DNA of 64,000 bases from Rhynchopus euleeides (Eukaryota > Euglenozoa > Diplonemea > Diplonemida > Diplonemidae): positions 1,550,001 through 1,614,000 of the forward strand of contig OY723238.1 of the NCBI GenBank assembly GCA_963210315.1. The letters are read 5' to 3'. The number at the start of each line of letters is the position of its first letter. The first letter of the stretch is position 1. Shown here piece after piece: positions 52,401 through 64,000 of the stretch. The notes under the pieces were generated by a model that saw only the letters and a program-made list of their open reading frames with translations, did no database searches and had not been told where the DNA came from. A program made the translations under genes and the position numbers.

Positions 52401-55400
52401 CTGATCGTGGCGCCGCGGCGGCAATGTGCGACCGGGTGCCCGGACTCAGGTGACGTGCTGCGGCTGGTGTCTGTGGCGGGGCAGTGCGACATCAACCCGT
52501 GGACCTGGGCGCAGGAGAAGCACATGGCAGACCCGCACCTGTCGCTGATCTGCCAGGTTGCGGGTGCGGGGACGACGGCGAAGTCCGGGCTGTACTACAA
52601 CTCCGCGTCCGTGACACCGTGCATGACGGCCGCCCCGGTGATGACGATGTGCCAGGGGTCGACGTGCAACTCGACGGAGCCGCACCTGACGGCGCTGGCG
52701 GCGAAGACGCCAGACCCGTTCGACGACGTTGTGCCGCACGACCACACCTACACGGGCGGGACCGGGACGGTGGCAGGGCTGCTGGTGCTTCCGGACTACA
52801 ACGCAAACGAGGCGTCGAAGAACTTCTACAAGCTGTGCTACAAGCAGGCGGGGACGTCAAACTGGGCCGTCTTCAACGACACGTTTGAGGTCAAGGCAGC
52901 GCCGCCGCTGCAGCTGCAGACGCCTCCGCTGAAGATGGAGAAGCTTGTGGGCGGGGAGCTGAAGCGGTTCCGGGTGAAGGTGACGACCGGGACGGTGGCG
53001 TCGTCGGTGCTGTTCTACGCAAAGCTGACGCTGCACGACGCACGCGAGCAGAACAACCACTGCATCAACCAGGCGGGGAGCTCGGAGGGAGAGATCTACT
53101 CGGCGGCGACGACCTCCTTCAACATTGTGTCGGACGGGAACTCGAACCTGGTCGACTTCTACCTGACGGTCCCGCACACCCCAGGGAACTACTCGCTGTG
53201 CGTGCAGATGCGGCGCCTGGCAGAGGACGCGATGTCGTGGTGGCGCCCGGGCAGCAACAAGGCGGACTACGACTACACGGTGCTGGACAACGGGGTGCGG
53301 TGGTACGTGACCCCCGGGTTCCAGCCGACGAACCAGGGGCTGACGGTCGTGAAGTTCGTGCGGTGCGCCCCGACGGCGGGCGGCGGGTGCAGCACGTCAG
53401 CGAGCCAGGACGTGTTCGACACGTCCCCCGGGAAGGACGCGGCGAAGATTGTGGACGCGACGCACGCGTGCCACGTGGGGACGACGAACCTGTCGCAGTG
53501 GGGCACGTCGAACCACGTGTGGACGGAGCCCGGGGCGACGGCGTCGGCGATGGGTGTGACGAACCTGGGGCCGGCGGACGGGCCGAGCGATGTGGCGGAG
53601 CTGCGGACGGTGCTGCCTGCGGTGACGAGCGACGCGCGCACGCAGTACAAGGTGTGCGTGCGGACAGTGTTCTACCAGCAGGGCATCAGCGGGCCGACGG
53701 GGCAGGCGCGGTGGGTCGAGGTGCAGGAGGCGATCGGGATGTCGGGGCAGCACCTGGTGGTGGCGGCGACGGGGCGCCCCGGGTTCCGGACGGAGCAGGG
53801 GCTTGTGGCGTCGTGGACGCTGAACTCTGCGCTGCGCCCCGCAAAGAGCCTGTACTCGTCGACGGCGAAGGCGGATGCGACAGCGCTTGCCGGGGCGTCG
53901 ACGAGCTACGTGTCGAACCCGACGTCGGCGACTGGGACGTCTGTGAACACGGGGGCCGGGTTCCGCTTCAACAGCTACAGCAGCGTGGCGACGGAGCTGC
54001 GCACAGGGAACATCTTCAAGCTTGTGGCAGCGCGCACCCCGGTGGGACGTGTGCCGAAGGACCCGAGCGTGGAGGCGACGTGGGGCGACCTGTCGGGCTG
54101 GGACAGCGCCGGGGCGGTCGACTGCCTGTCGCCGGCGGCAGACTCAGCGTCGAACGTGGGATCGTGCTCGGACGCAGACACCACGGCGGGGACGGCGTAC
54201 TGCCCGTACATCCCGACGATCTCGTCGGGGACGACGCAGATCCCGGCCTACTTCCACATCCCGCTGACCCCGGGGAGCTACGTGGTGTGCTACAAGGTGG
54301 TGCACTCGAGCCTGACGACGCCGAAGCCGTGGCTGCGGCTGGCCTCCAGCTCCCAGGCGGACTACTTCCTGCACTCCCACCCGTCCTTCCTGGAGATGGA
54401 CGTGGCGTCGACGAAGACAAACCTGACTGTGTTCGACGTGCGGACGACGAGCTCGTGGGACGGGTCGACGGTGCAGGTGCCGGTGTCGAGTTGGTGCGGG
54501 GGGTCGACAGCGGCCGGGGCGAACTGCTCGGCGCTGAACGGGGCGTCCGGGTTCACGACGGACCTGGTGACGATTGCAAACGACACGCAGGTGTGCCCCA
54601 CCCCGACGCAGGTCGGGACCGGGAGCTCGACGGGGCCGCCGCACTGGTTTCAGCTGATCCGGACGACGAACGCGTCGGCGATGGTGTCGGTGACGTGGGG
54701 GACGACGACGGCATCGGCGTTTGCCCTGCCGACGGCGTCGTACCAGCCGACGTCGGGGCAGTACAAGGTGTGCGTGTACAAGGCGGGTGAGGCGCTGCCG
54801 CAGTTCATGCCGAACGCGTCTGCGGCGCGCGTGAGCAAGCAGGGGGTGGTGTACCAGCTGTACAACCGCGGGTCGAGCATGAACGGCGGCGGCAGCGGGT
54901 TCTGGCGGGACTCTGCGGGGGTGGGGACGCCCTCGCAGCTGACGGTGTCGTCGACGCTGGTGTACAACACGTCGCTGCAGTTCATGCAGTACTCGTCGTC
55001 GCTGGAGGCGCTGTACGGGGCGAGCGCGGTGGACGCGAGCCTGGTGACGGACGCGGTGACCGGGAAGGTGTCGCGGACGCCGCTGCTGCGGTCGGGGTCG
55101 ACGGTGGTGTACGACGTGCAGGTGGCGACGGCGGACGGGTCGGCCGTGCCGTTCGGGTCGTACCCGGTGGAGGTGAAGCGGTGTCCGCAGGCGTCGAGCT
55201 TCGCGAGCGGGCTGGAGTGCGCGGAGGCCGGGTGGGAGGGTGCCTCCACCAGCCCCGGGTCCTTCACGGTGTGGAACATCGGGGGTGCGTGCAGCCAGCA
55301 GAACGCCACAGTGTACGGGTGGGAGAGCAACGGGCTGCGGCAGTTCACGCAGGCGGGGCAGGTGCGCTTCTCGCTGCAGTACCGCTCCGCGTGCCCGGGC

Positions 55401-58400
55401 AACACGATGTTCGGGTGCGGTGTGCGCTTTGTGGCGACGACGCAGAGCGGGACGGCGCTGGTGTCCCCGGCACAGTGGGTGAACGTTGCGGAGCACGCCC
55501 CGAACGCGCTGATGGTGGACGGGCAGGAGGCGGCGGCGACGGCCCCCGGCGTGGCGATGTCGTCATCGGGGTGCGTGTCGACGGGGGTGACGTCGTGCTA
55601 CATCAAGGTGTGCCAGCACGGGCTGCCGTGCAAGCTGACCTTCCAGGCGCGGTACCAGGGGCCGAGCGAGTTTGCGGCGAACGGGACGATGTCGCTGCTG
55701 TACTCTGCGATCGACTACGGGGTGAACTACACGGCGCTGAGCGCCCCGCCGCAGGTGACGGTGGCGTTCGGGTCGACGGTGGGGACCCCGCCGCTGGTGT
55801 CCGCTGCGGCGTGGAGCCTCGGGGGCACGCAGACCTTCACCTTCACCCCGTCGCTGACGGGGGACCTGACGACGGGGACGGTGTACCTGAACGCGACCTA
55901 CGGGATGAACTCGCAGACGGACTGGACGCGTTTCGTGGTGCGTGTGGACAGGCCGGTGCTGTCGTCGGTGGACCTGGACAGCGTGATGCCGCTGGACGTG
56001 GCACAGGGGCTGGCAGTGGACCGTGTGCCGGCACCGGCGTTTGTGGCGGTGGCCGGCACGCAGCCGCTGACGGCGGTGGCCGGGTCATACCTGGAGGCGC
56101 TGGTGCCGTACCGGCTGGCGTACACCCCGCGGGCCGGGAACGGGGTGGCGCTGCCGCGCGTGGGCGGGTCTGTGCGCGGGTGGACGGTGACCGGGGCGGT
56201 GTCGGGGTCGACGGTGAACAAGGTGCTGGCGCACTACCAGGCGGCGGAGACCTTCGTGACGCACCCGGAGCTGATGGCCGGGGCGGCGCTGAACCGCAAC
56301 CTCGGGGACACCAGCGTCTACACCCTCGACTTCCGGATGTACGTGTCTGACAACGTGTGCTCGCGGTTCGTGTCTGCGGGTGGGTGCACCATCGAGTTCT
56401 CCTTCGCGCACGCGACACGGACGACGATCAAGGCGAAGCTGGTGACGCCGGTGCGCGTCCCGGCCAGCACGGTGGAGGTGACGACGACGGGGCAGGCGAC
56501 GGTGCGCGAGGGGATCACGGTGACGGTGAAGCCCGGGTCGTATGTGACGTCCCCGGAGAACGCGGTGACGTTTGTGTACGACGAGTTCCACTACGGCGAT
56601 GTGTTTGCGCTGGTGCACGGGCCGGCCCCGACGAACGGGGCATCGAACCGCGACATGCTGCAGCTGAACGGGGCGATGATGCCTGCCGGGGCGGGCGGGG
56701 CGTCCGGGTGCGCATACGAGAAGACGGTGTCCGGGAAGACCGTGTGCGAGGTGGCGAAGTACACGACGCAGGCGCTGTCCGGGACGGCGTGGGGTGCGCA
56801 GTGGGTGATGCGCCCGCACATCCCGTGCAACCGGTGCGAGTTCTCGTTCCACACGACATGGGGCGCCGGCCCCGAGTCGTACGAGCTGCAGGCCGACGGG
56901 ACGCAGCGTGGGGTGGCGACGCTGACGTGGACGGAGGACGTGGTGGCGCTGCAGTGCTCGTCGGCCGCGTCTGTCGGCTATCGCATGGGGGCGATGCAGT
57001 CGGAGATGTTTGCGCTGTCGGTGACGGCGGGTGTGGACGGTGTGTCGGGGTCGAGCGCGTACTACCCGCGGTGGTGGGTGTGGACGGACACGAACTCGTC
57101 GGACCTGTCGCACACGGCGGGGTCGTCGACACCGCTTGGGGCAACGTACAAGCTGATGCAGAGCGGGATGCTGTCGAACACCACGGTGCTGCGGGCGCGG
57201 ATGGGGCCCGGGGCGGTGGCGTCCTTCCCGAAGCTGTATTTCTTCGGGAACGGGACGGTGCCCGCGACGGGGGTGCTGGAGGAGTTCACCGTGAAGTTCA
57301 CGTCCGTCGGGTGGCGGTACTCCAGCGGGCCGTCTGCGATGGTCGGGTCGCGCCCGACGGGGACGACGACGTACACGTGCGGGGCTGCCGTGAGCCTGGC
57401 GCAGGTGGAGGTGCCGACGCCGCAGCCGGGGACGGCGGCGCCTGCGGGCGTCGGGGAGACAACGGCCATCAAGCTGCTGTCTGTCGAGGGGGTGACGTCG
57501 CTGTGCGCCGCGGGGACGCCGGTGAACCTGTGCACCGACTACACGGCGACGGTGTCCGAGTTCTCCGCGACGGGGGTCAAGGTGACGGTAGAGTTCGAGA
57601 ACACGACGGCGGCCGGGGTGAAGAAGGTGGACACGACGGTGCGGAACGTGACGGTGCTGACGGGCGGCGGCCCCGGGGCGACCCCGTCGCTGGGGTCAGC
57701 CCCCGGGTGGACGTACTCGTCTGCGAACCAGAAGTGGACGAGCGCGGACGTTGTGCTGGACTCAGCGTACAACCCGAGCACCCTCCCGACGATCGGGACA
57801 AACACGTACACGTTCGGGAGCCTGAAGCTGCTTGCGGAGCGCCAGCGCCCGGTGAGCACCGTCGAGGCTGTGGTGAGCAACGGCGTCGGGTCGGTGTCGC
57901 TGAAGTACGGGCAGACGGCGACCGGGACAGTTGACAAGAGCCCCGTGCGGAAAGCGGTGTTCCAGGTGTGCGCGTCTGCGTGGGACGGGTCGGCCGAGGC
58001 GACGACGACGACGCTGTGCAGAACGCTGTCGCTGTGGATCACGCCGACGTCGCAGACGCGCCGCACGGTGCTGGAGCTGGCCACGGCGGGCGGGGACTTG
58101 ACGTACGGGTCGCCCGGGTGCGGGGGCGGGACGGCGGCCACCTTCAAGGTGGCCCCGTACTTCACGGTGTCGTCGGTGGCGTCGACAACGCTGCGGTTCT
58201 GGGCGTACGACACGCGCATCCAGTACACGCTGTCGACGACGCAGGGGCTGCAGTACCTGGTTGCATCCGGGTCGACGACGGCGCAGCTGTCGCTGGCCAT
58301 GAACAACAGCGTGCCGCTGGGGGCGGCGGTGAACCACACGACGCTGGCGAGCGGGCTGGCGACCACCTTCACCTTCTACGGGCGGGACCAGGTGACGACG

Positions 58401-61400
58401 AACTCGACGGTGAAGGTGGCGGCGAAGATGCTCGGGGGCACGACGGGGGCGATCTCCACCATCACGACGGCGAGCCAGTACCGGTGGGTGCGCACGGAGG
58501 CGCTGTCGCAGTGGGAGGTCGCGACCACGATCTCGCAGGACGACGAGTGCCCGACGAAGCGGCGCCTGCAGACATCGACGAACAACTACCGGACGTACGG
58601 GACGGACCTGCCCGGGAAGGACTGGGCGTACGCCGGGGCAGGGGGCGCGGTGGCTGGGGTGCCGTTCCCGATCCAGACGATGGTGAAGACTGTGGGGGGC
58701 ACGCGTGCCTACTCCTTCACGAAGGACATCCTGGTGAAGGTGTCGAAGCGCAGCTGGACCGGGTGCAACGACGGCGGGACGCTGGCGGTGCACAAGCTGG
58801 CGCCGTCGCTCGCGTCGGACACGACGAAGATGCTGGAGGGGACGCTGGCGCGCAGCTGGGTGCAGGCGGAGACGACCGGGACAGCTGTGACGACGAACGG
58901 CGGGGTCGGGGTGGCGTGGAACGTGCTGTCTGCGGAGTGCGAGTCGTGCACGCTGCAGCTGGACCTGTGCTACAGCGGGAAGACGGCGGCGACGTGCATG
59001 GATGGGCTCGGGGCTGGGTCGAGCGACCCATCGGACTCGACGCCGATCTTTGCGGACCGCACGAAGCTGACGCTGCCCTTCAAGGTGCAGCGGCAGGCGC
59101 CGGACCTGACGGAGGTGTACGAGCAGACGGTGCCGTCCACGTCAGTGATCCGTGTGGGGGACATGTTCACGGCGAAGGTGGAGAACGTGCAGCGCTTCGC
59201 CGGGAAGTGGGCGATGAACGAGGTGTCCGGAGCGTCCGCGTGGCAGCGCACGATGTGGGTGCGGTCGGTGTGGTCCCCGTCGTCGGCGGACGTGACGGTG
59301 GCGGCACAGATGCGGTACGGGAACGGCGGGTTCATGCTGGACGGGGCGTCGCGTGCCGGGGCCGGGAACGTGCCGTCCGGGTGCAGCGCCGCGGCGACGG
59401 CAGGAGAGTTCCTTGCCGCGAAGGAGAAGCCGTCGCTGTCAGGGGCGTCGAGCGGGACGCTGCGCTTCTTCTTCGTGCGCCCGTGCAGCAAGTGCACGGT
59501 GCAGATGGACTACCGGCTGAAGGCGCCTGCGGTGGACGCGCGCCTGGCGGACCGCACCGGGAGCATCACGCTGCGGGCATACTCGGGGTACACCCCGGGG
59601 TCGCCGCTGGTGTACACTGTGAAGACGTGCGCCACGACGTGGCTGCTGGGCGGGGTGCCGCACGTGGCGGTGAGGCGGCGGAAGCCGTTTGCGCTGACGG
59701 CGCTGCGCGTGGACGGGAACAACATCCCCGCGTGGGAGGGGACGGGGTCGGCCTCCTTCGCGAAGCTGGCGGGTGCCGGGAACGGGGGCGGCGTCAGGAC
59801 GTACGTCACGTCGCCTGTGGCCAGCGCGGGGAGCCGCACGGTCAGCGCGGTGGACGGGAGCGCCACGGTGCGCGCCTTCTTCGTGCGTGCGTGCTACAAG
59901 TGCGGGGTCAGCTTCGCAGGGAAGTCGCAGCAGCTGACGGTGCTGACGGACGCGACACAGATCATCGTGATCCCGGCGTTCCACTACGAGCGGGACATGC
60001 TGAAGACGCTTGCGGTGAAGGACGCGAAGGCGACGTGGTCGTTCGAGGTGTACGCGGCGGACGAGCTCGGTGACCGCTCGTACGCCGTGGGCGGGCCGAC
60101 AGAGTTCGCGCTGCACCACATGTACCAGACGCGCGCGGCGGGGGGGCGGACGTCGGCACTGCTGAACGTGCAGGGGTCGGTGCCGAGCGCCCCGACGGCA
60201 GTGCTGTCCGACCCCGCGTACACGCTGGGGTCGCTGACGTACGGGCAGCCGGTGCTGACGCTGTCGCAGGGGTCGCGCGTGCACAACGGCGTGCCAGTCC
60301 CGCTGGTGGAGGCTAAGTCGGGGAAGCCCGGGACGCTGACGCTGCAGCTGTCCGGCAACCAGCCGGCGGTGCGGTACTCGCTGTCCTTCTCGGTGTCGGG
60401 GGCGACGGGGGCGACGACGAGCTTCTTCGGGGAGAAGAAGGCGCCGATGGTGCACTACTCCACGTCGGCCGTGCGCATGGCGCTGGACAGCCCCACGGCG
60501 ACGGGGGCGAGCTGCGCATCGTCAGGGATGGCTGTGGGCGACGGGGCGTGCACGTTCCGGGCGTACGCGATCGGGCGGGCGCCCGGGGCTGCGGCGGGCG
60601 ACTCGTCGTGGTTCGTGTCTGCGCTGGCGCGCGGGGCGGCGAACGCGTCGGTGACGTGCGCGTCATCGTGCGGGACGGCGGAGGTGTCGCCGAACGCGAC
60701 GTTCGTGGCAGGCGTGGCGTCGTTCCGCCTGCGCCTGCTGAGCCTTGCTGCCGGGCAGACAGCTGCGTGCGCGTGCACGGTGACGGTGTCGCCGTCGGCG
60801 TCGCTGAAGATGCAGAACGCGACGGACCAGTCCTTCACGGTGTCGTACTCGCCGACGACGCTGAGCGTGTGGCGCTGGGCCGCATCGCCGACGCTGCAGG
60901 TGGCGGGGGCGGCGGGGTCCAGCCAGTACACGGCGTACAGCGTGTACAACCGGTCGGTGGCGCTGCGGGTGCGGGCGTACGACAGCACGGAGAAGTACAC
61001 GGGGCTGGGCGGGCTGACGTGGACGGGCGGGGCGGTGGTTACGCTGGCCGCGACGGAGATGACCCCTGAGGGGTGCTTCCGGTGCTTCGGGGCGGCGACG
61101 ACGACGACGGGCGGGGTGAGCGCCACGACGTGCCCCGTGAACGTGCCGAGCGGGTCGACCGGCGGGGACGACGCGTGGGTGGTGGGGGTGTTCCCCAACG
61201 CAGGGAGCTGCGTGGTGAAGTCGGGGGCGTTCAGCGGGTTCCCGACGAGCGCAGGGACGACGACGACCCCGAACGCGAACCTGAAGGTGACTGTGGAGGG
61301 GGGTGCGGCGGTGCGCGTGATGGGGGCGCCGAACGAGGGGGGCCTGAAGATCGGGCGCCCGGCCTTCTCCCGCCTGTGGGGGCGCACGTGGGAGGGGAAG

Positions 61401-63908
61401 CCTGCTGCTGTGACTGGCATCGGGTCGAGCGTGACCTTCGGGGTGGTCGGGACGGACGGGGCTGTTGTGTCCGGGGACAACCACATGAGCGTGAGTCTGA
61501 CGGGGACGCGCACCGCGAACGGGTCGACGGTGTCCTTCACCCTGACGGGGGTGGCGAAGGGGGGCCTGGTCACCTTCCAGATCCGGTCGAACCAGACGAC
61601 GCGGTCGCCCGAGTGCGAGGCGCTCGGGAAGATGGGGGAGCTTGCCGTGGGTGCGGCGTGCAAGCATGACGGGTGGACCTTCAAGGCTGTGGTGGAGGCC
61701 CCGGTGTCGGTGACGGGGGCGCCGGCAGCGCTGTCCGCGTTCGGTCCCTCCTTCACGGGGATGGGCCCGCTGTACTTCGTGCGGCGGGCGGCACGCCTTG
61801 TCGCGCTCGCCAAGATCGGGGTGGAGTGCGACGACGACGCGATGGAGGCGAAGGATGCGAGCAAGAACGCGACGACGGAGGCGCCGGACGCGGACGACAT
61901 GAACCCGCCGATGAAGAAGTGGACGCCGCCGCGCCCGATGTGCCGCAAGCCGCCCCCCGGGACGCCCAAGGCGCTGGCGGAGATGATCGAGGAGGCGAAC
62001 GAGGGGTGGGTGCCGCTCGGTGTGGGCGGTGCGGCATTCGGGGCGCGGCCCGGTGTTGACACGCACGCGGGGCGGCCGGGGATGGCGGGTGCGGCGCACC
62101 CTGCGTCGTGGGGGTACGGGTACAACATCACCATCAAGGTGAAGGCGGTCGGGATGGACGGGGTGCAAGTGGAGCACCCGGAGGACAAGGGGAGCGGGGC
62201 GGAGGTGCAGGTGCGCCCCATGGCCGTCCCGTGCAAGAACATCGACTACGGCAGCAACGGGATGTGGATCAAGGAGACGTGCGTCGACATCGCAGGGGCG
62301 CAGTGCAAGTGGGCGTCGAACGGGAACAAGCGCAGCATCTCCGGGCTGCCGGCGTGCTCGCCCGGGGCATCGTCCGGGTGGGCGCTGGACGCGTTCGTGT
62401 TCAAGCTGCGCAAGGGGGAGGCGAAGTTCGAGGACGTGTCGTACGGGCGGATCGGGGCGGCGCGCCCGGGGCTGGCACGCTTCATGCTGACGACGAACGC
62501 GCTCGACTACGCGTGGTCGCAGGGGGCCGTGACGACGAACGTGGCGAACACGCTCCGGAGGCGCGACGACGCCTTCCTGTACGAGGTGAACATGCAGGAG
62601 ACGGTGGCGGTGCGGCCAGGTGGCAGCCACTGGTCGTGCATGGGGACGGTGTGCAAGTCGACCATGTTCAGGCCGATGCCGGAGACGCTGTTTGCGGTGA
62701 GGGCGAGCGTGGTGGACGTGATGGGGGACGCGGTGCGGGCTGACTCCTCGTCGATGCTGAGCCTGCGCGGGGAGTGCCTGGACGCGACACACGCGGCGTA
62801 CTTCGCCTACAAGCGGGCGGACGGGAGCCTGAGCTACATCGTGCCCCCGACCTACAGCTTCACCCGCGGGTGGACGGAGCTGGACCGCCTGTGGGTGACG
62901 GGGTCGTGCACGCAGATGCAGCTGACGGTGGTGTGCGCGAGCGGGAAGAAGGACGTGCTCGGGGCGTGCCAGGGGAAGACGGTGACGCTGCAGTTCCCCG
63001 TGGAGTTCCCGACGGATGGGTCTGTCAACACGAGCGCCCCGCCGCCGCCGGCACCGCCGATCACGGTGAGCGGGCTGTCGATGGGGACGGCGTTCGAGAG
63101 CATCGCGGCGGTGAAGGACTTCATCGGGAAGATCTCGAAGGCGTCGGCGGAGGCGAACATGCTGAAGCTGCTGAAGCAGAAGAACCCCGTCATCACGAAC
63201 GCCTTCCTGAAGTGGCTGTGCGCAAAGGCGGGCGGCGGCGCCATCACACTGCAGGACAAGGCGAACTCGTCGATCTGCACGGACATGACTGTGACGCCGG
63301 CACCGCCGACGGCGGCACCGCCCACCCCGTCCCCGAACGGCGGCGGGAACGGTACGAACGGGACGAACGACAGGCAGGCTGCCGTCGGGTTCCGCTCCTT
63401 CTTCGCTCTGGCGGGGCTGGAGGCTGTGGCGGAGTTCGAGATTGTGACGGCGGTGTCGGTGAACGTGGCCGAGGTGTCGACCGCCGTCGCGACGGCCATC
63501 GTGGAGGACCTGGCCAGCCCGACCAGTGTGCTGAAGTCGCTGCCGCCGGGTGCGACGAGCTCGCCCTTCGCGGCTGCCACGGCGTCCGTCGCCTCGTTGG
63601 CTGTGGGCAACCCGGACACTCCGATCCCGAGCACCCCGGCCCCGGCCACACCGGTGCCGACGCAGGTGCCGTCCACGCCCACACCTCCGGGACCGACACC
63701 GGTGCCGCCCGCCACCCCGCCCCCGACACCCTCGCCCCCGACCCCGGTGCCGCCGCCTCCGACACCCGCACCTGCCACCCCGATCCCGCCGGTGACATTC
63801 CCCCCTGTGCCTGGCGTGGTGCTGCCCCCGATGGCAGGCGGGCTGTCCGTGCCGAGCGTGTGGCTCAGCATCCTGGCGGCCGTGGCGGTTGCAGTGCTCG
63901 CCCTGTGA
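49448..63908 (+). CDS. giant secreted or GPI-anchored surface protein (about 4,800 residues), reading frame shifted by one base at 49574
   Basis: From the ATG at 49448 the frame encodes a signal peptide (hydrophobic core VVCSGVLAALLV, then AHA|AN-type cleavage) and the start of a Thr/Ser tract. One base too many at about 49574 (TCGG|CTC) moves the remaining 14.3 kb to another frame, which has a stop at 49557 and no usable upstream ATG. Next comes a Thr/Ser-rich tract to about residue 175 (SLTLT, TLTPT units), probably heavily O-glycosylated. At least nine modules of about 200 residues follow, each closing with a Y-x-[VIL]-C strand (near 50295, 50870, 51535, 52155, 52828, 53190, 53645, 54280 and 54762). 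Later modules carry CxxC pairs (56825, 58942, 59488 and 59890). The end is a Pro/Thr stalk and a terminal hydrophobic SILAAVAVAVLAL, like a GPI signal. It is likely a cell-surface adhesin or coat protein; family unknown. Confidence 0.8.
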
Positions 63909-64000
63909 GCGCTGCAGGAATGGCTTCGCGCCAGCATATTTGATACGGTTGTGAGCTGTACCGGTTGCAACAAAACAGAACACCAATCCACATGGTATTT
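63909..64000. other. 3' flank of the giant gene
   Basis: Ninety-two bases follow the stop; no further feature is seen before the window ends. Confidence 0.4.

Noticed and set aside
60663..63986. 1,107-residue minus-strand frame opposite the giant surface protein
   Set aside because: It is Arg/His-rich antisense of GC-biased codons; the plus-strand frame has coherent modules, stalk and C-terminal signal.

Overview
This is nuclear DNA from a eukaryote. It has GT-AG introns, a mitochondrially targeted beta-oxidation enzyme, a clathrin-adaptor-like subunit, a CAMK-type kinase and DNA transposons with zinc-finger transposases. Genes are GC-rich in the third codon position, which opens long shadow ORFs on the other strand. 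Most genes have no introns; only two show any (three introns in total, all starting GTAYGG). Nearly every start codon is preceded, usually within about 20-60 bases, by a pyrimidine tract ending in AG. This fits trans-splicing of a spliced leader and, with the sparse introns and giant Thr/Ser-rich surface protein, suggests a free-living protist, possibly a euglenozoan such as a diplonemid. That lineage call is inference; no spliced-leader RNA or rRNA gene was seen.

Layout. 0.4-2.8 kb: trifunctional enzyme alpha subunit. 2.8-5.3 kb: no gene seen. 5.3-12.0 kb: a block of mobile DNA, namely a foldback element touching a hAT transposon with its transposase, then two non-autonomous elements. 12.4-14.3 kb: AP-4 mu subunit in three exons. 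16.3-20.7 kb: SNF2-like protein with a degenerate ATPase core. 21.5-21.9 kb: small coiled-coil protein. 22.8-24.9 kb: protein kinase with a C-terminal C1 domain. 26.8-27.6 kb: second copy of the 10.2 kb non-autonomous element. 29.8-33.2 kb: a compact two-gene DNA transposon with 270-base inverted repeats. 33.2-37.1 kb: a second hAT-like transposase gene. 37.4-49.4 kb: mostly repeats (dispersed families, a 24-unit 31-bp satellite, palindrome arrays), with one small gene-like ORF. 49.4-63.9 kb: one gene for a secreted or GPI-anchored protein of about 4,800 residues, whose signal peptide is one base out of frame with the rest.

All host genes recognised (beta-oxidation, AP-4, SNF2-like, coiled coil, kinase, surface giant) lie on the plus strand; the minus-strand genes are transposon genes and the small ORF near 45 kb. 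The shared strand fits polycistronic transcription. The host genes have no obvious common pathway. The most unusual items are the two-gene transposon, the degenerate SNF2 protein, the giant surface protein with its apparent one-base frameshift, and a set of non-autonomous elements whose ends and target duplications can be read to the base.
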